Source: Cupriavidus necator (GTDB lineage: Bacteria; Pseudomonadota; Gammaproteobacteria; Burkholderiales; Burkholderiaceae). From it: a stretch of DNA of 64,000 nucleotides. Below the pieces are notes generated by a model. It did not search any database and was not told the origin of the DNA. It worked only from the letters and a program-made list of their open reading frames with translations. The stretch spans positions 1-64,000 of the forward strand of contig CP074386.1 in assembly GCA_022041995.1 (NCBI GenBank). The letters run 5' to 3'. How positions within the stretch are numbered: position 1 is the stretch's first letter; the number at the start of each line of letters is the position of its first letter. The position numbers and the translations under genes are program-made. Of this stretch, positions 62,412 through 64,000 are shown in pieces.

Positions 62412-62649
62412 AGCGTCAAATACGAGGAGGTCTACCTGAAAGCCTACGACTCGGTCAGCCATGCGCCCCGCTCTATCGCTAACTACCTAACCTGGTACAA
62501 CCAACGACGGCCCCATTCCAGTCTGGCGGACCAGACCCCGGATGAGGCATACTTCGCCACGCTGCCAGCGATCAAATCGGCAGCCTGACTGCCCCAGCGC
62601 TTCCACTTAAAAACTCCGGATCCCTGTCCGAACAAACGGTGCCACCTCT
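62412..62649 (+). mobile_element. IS3-family 3' remnant
   Basis: It is nearly identical to 32845-33079, the 3' end of OrfB (VKYEEVYLKAYDSVSHAP, NYLTWYNQRRPHSSLADQ) plus the terminal repeat ending GGTGCCACCTCT. One base differs (CGCCCC against CGCGCC). The left part was removed at the IS256 junction. Confidence 0.92.
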
Positions 62650-62737
62650 AAACGTAATCGTTCAAAGCCGTAGGAACTGCTAATTTCTGTTCGTTCTGCC
62701 ATAGCTGATCGCTTGGGGGACCAAGCACCAAGAAATG
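62650..62737. other. Short intergenic stretch after the IS3 remnant
   Basis: I see no gene here. It separates the IS cluster from the terminator and the SecB-like gene. Confidence 0.5.
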
Positions 62738-62741
62738 CAAA

Positions 62742-62763
62742 CGGCCCGCATCATTGCGGGCCG
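62742..62763 (-). terminator. Intrinsic terminator of the SecB-like/MqsA-like operon
   Basis: A perfect 9-bp stem CGGCCCGCA / TGCGGGCCG surrounds a 4-base loop. On the minus strand it is followed by TTTGCATTTC, a weak T-rich tail. It lies 47 bases after the SecB-like stop, the expected place. The plus-strand tail (CTTTAG) is weaker, so the minus orientation is preferred. Confidence 0.65.
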
Positions 62764-62809
62764 CTTTAGCTACAGTGCGCATCGAGTCAAGACACGATGC
62801 AAAGTTACA

Positions 62810-63333
62810 TCACTCTGGATCGGCAGATGGTTGAGTTGCATCGTTCTTTTCTTCCGCCGCGCGCCGCTTCGCCTCTGCCGCAGCGCGAGCCGCTGGGCCA
62901 TCCTCTCGAAAATTCAGCGATGGCAATCGTAGCTCACCGTACCAACACCGACTTGTAACGGTTGCGACTTGCTCTCTGATCGCACCATAGAGCAAAGACG
63001 CACCATTCACAACAGCGATTTCGAGACGTTCTGCCGCGTCAGGGAACCCATTTGGTATCGAGAAATATCCCACACATTCGACATCAATCTTGTAAGGAAC
63101 TACTTTCTCCGGGCCGTCACTGACTTGAATCCCTAACGCAACCATATAGTCGCGGACCTCTCCCCTTCTTCCTTATCAGCTTCGGCATGGGTAAGGGAAC
63201 AATGAATATTCGCTCCCCAGGTATCAATTGGCGCGGGGTTCTCTACTGGATCCAGTGTCTCAGGCTCATTTCTGGGGTAGACGCTCACGTGCAAGAATCT
63301 GAGCGAATTGAGCTTTAATGGACTCGGTCTCAT
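62810..63333 (-). pseudogene. SecB-like chaperone (MqsC-like) with one frameshift
   Basis: The ATG at 63333 lies 3 bases after the stop of the MqsA-like gene. The first frame (MRPSPLKLNSLRFLHVSVYP ... LTHAEADKEEGE) and the second (VRDYMVALGIQVSDGPEKVV ... ) are joined at AGGTC near 63158, where a GAGAG appears in place of GAG. The second part has the SecB-fold blocks DVECVGYFSIPNGFPDAAER, VNGASLLYGAIREQVATVTS and LRLPSLNF. SecB-like proteins linked to antitoxins keep them soluble and stable in toxin-antitoxin-chaperone (TAC) systems. The indel may be real or a sequencing error. The C-terminus is charged and disordered (AAEAKRRAAEEKNDATQP). Confidence 0.75.
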
Positions 63334-63336
63334 ACC

Positions 63337-64000
63337 TTAGGCTGCTTCTAACTTATAGCTCTGCAAGCTCTTCAGTGCCGAAGGCAAGTTCGAAGCTGGA
63401 GCGTCATAATCGAGCGACATTTCGTAGGCGGAATTCTTGCGCTGAACAAAGCGGGCCATACTATGCACTGTCCCGCCTGTCTGCACATCAACTGCAAGTT
63501 CATCCTCTTCGCTACTCTCGGATACAAAGACCTTCGAGTAACAGGAAACGGGGGAATCTAACAGCGTATGTTTGAGGACCGCGTGAACCACACGTCGGGC
63601 GTCCTTTAACACTCCATCCACTTCCAGGATGGTAGAGATTCGGGACACTTCCCTGGAACAGATCGCCGTCGCAACCTCTTCCTCACCTGCCGCATGAGCA
63701 AGCCATGCCAATGCAGACGGGACCTGTGCAGCTACGCGGATGAGTTTGTCCATTGACGCGGATTGGGTCACATCATCCGCTTCGTACTTCGAAAAGGCGA
63801 CCGGCCCACCACCGAATATTTTTACTGCCTGTACCTTCTTCAGGCCTGCGCCGACACGGATGGCATGAACCGCTTGCCCCGTCAGAAGACACTCTAGCTT
63901 TTTACGAAGCTCCACTACCGCGCGCTTGTTCTGACGCATGTCAGACGCTGATGCGTAGTCACTGCCACACACCTCACAGTGTGACATGACAAATGGCACA
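63337..64000 (-). CDS. MqsA-like antitoxin with C-terminal extension, 5' end outside the window
   Basis: Read from the window edge: HCEVCG, probably the second CxxC of an N-terminal YgiT/MqsA zinc finger, then an Xre-type helix-turn-helix (GAGLKKVQAVKIFGGGPVAF, SKYEADDVTQSASMDKLIRV). FGGG-x-x-AFSKYE is the MqsA signature. A long C-terminal part follows, ending PSALKSLQSYKLEAA. In TAC systems such an extension (the chaperone addiction domain) binds the SecB-like chaperone. The next gene, 3 bases on, is SecB-like, which fits. The toxin (MqsR-type or other) would be expected upstream, beyond 64000. Confidence 0.75.
   Translation of the reverse strand, partial: VPFVMSHCEVCGSDYASASDMRQNKRAVVELRKKLECLLTGQAVHAIRVGAGLKKVQAVKIFGGGPVAFSKYEADDVTQSASMDKLIRVAAQVPSALAWLAHAAGEEEVATAICSREVSRISTILEVDGVLKDARRVVHAVLKHTLLDSPVSCYSKVFVSESSEEDELAVDVQTGGTVHSMARFVQRKNSAYEMSLDYDAPASNLPSALKSLQSYKLEAA

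Overview
The window reads as GC-rich, insertion-sequence-saturated accessory DNA of a host-associated beta-proteobacterium in the Burkholderiaceae. The main evidence is four copies of a giant SKWP-repeat protein, the architecture of the Ralstonia RipS / Xanthomonas XopAD type III effectors. Three of the four are preceded by a small gene with a perfect TTCG-N16-TTCG box, the HrpB-type hrpII promoter element known from Ralstonia and relatives. A Ralstonia- or Mycetohabitans-like (endofungal Burkholderia) genome is my best guess; no rRNA or core gene in the window fixes the species.

Layout. (1) 1-13492: two SKWP genes tail to tail (A on +, degenerate and cut by the window start; B on -) separated by two nested IS630 elements. 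(2) 13493-19600: upstream of B lies a small effector candidate (MGGCISK N-terminus, ADP-ribosyltransferase-like motifs) with its hrpII box, then a three-deep transposon nest (unassigned DDE transposase split by ISAzo13, itself split by an IS4/Tn5-like element) and an IS701 remnant that truncates a GNAT acetyltransferase. (3) 19600-23400: wreckage of a mobile or catabolic segment: small ORFs, a ProQ/FinO-like RNA chaperone, and a relic of a toluene-4-monooxygenase-type operon (tmoC fragment, tmoD, tmoE, broken tmoF). (4) 23390-31810: a decayed DISARM-type phage-defence locus (drmA lacking its 5' end, drmB split by IS701 plus a frameshift, drmC broken by IS110 and IS3). (5) 31811-37891: IS3, an IS4/Tn5-like element carrying a group II intron at its catalytic-glutamate motif, and a truncated IS256. 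(6) 37892-60950: the second tail-to-tail pair of effector units (C on +, D on -) around one IS630, each with its small effector gene upstream. Both small genes are broken: C by an IS4 fragment, D by an IS5 element. (7) 60979-64000: complete IS256, an IS3 remnant, then a SecB-like chaperone and an MqsA-like antitoxin on the minus strand, probably part of a toxin-antitoxin-chaperone module continuing past the window.

How it fits together. The repeating unit is hrpII box - small lipidated-type effector - 54-nt hairpin - SKWP effector. It occurs in full in B, C and D, and A is a 3' piece. A-IS630-B is the approximate reverse complement of C-IS630-D, so the window looks like a duplicated large inverted arrangement. 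The SKWP copies differ in repeat number (12, 27 and 17 units in B, C and D). Every copy carries single-base frameshifts at homopolymers, most strikingly just before a C-terminal Cys/His domain. After correcting these indels on paper, C, B and D become 3266, 2623 and 2841 residues. The long C-terminal region of the SKWP protein shows three unusual things: a DTDGDD motif resembling the metal-binding loop of two-barrel RNA polymerases, two tandem WEIQFHT domains resembling the RelA/SpoT synthetase fold, and a terminal NNCLLD/GHFQPLW pair resembling OTU/papain-like cysteine proteases. These are motif-level inferences.
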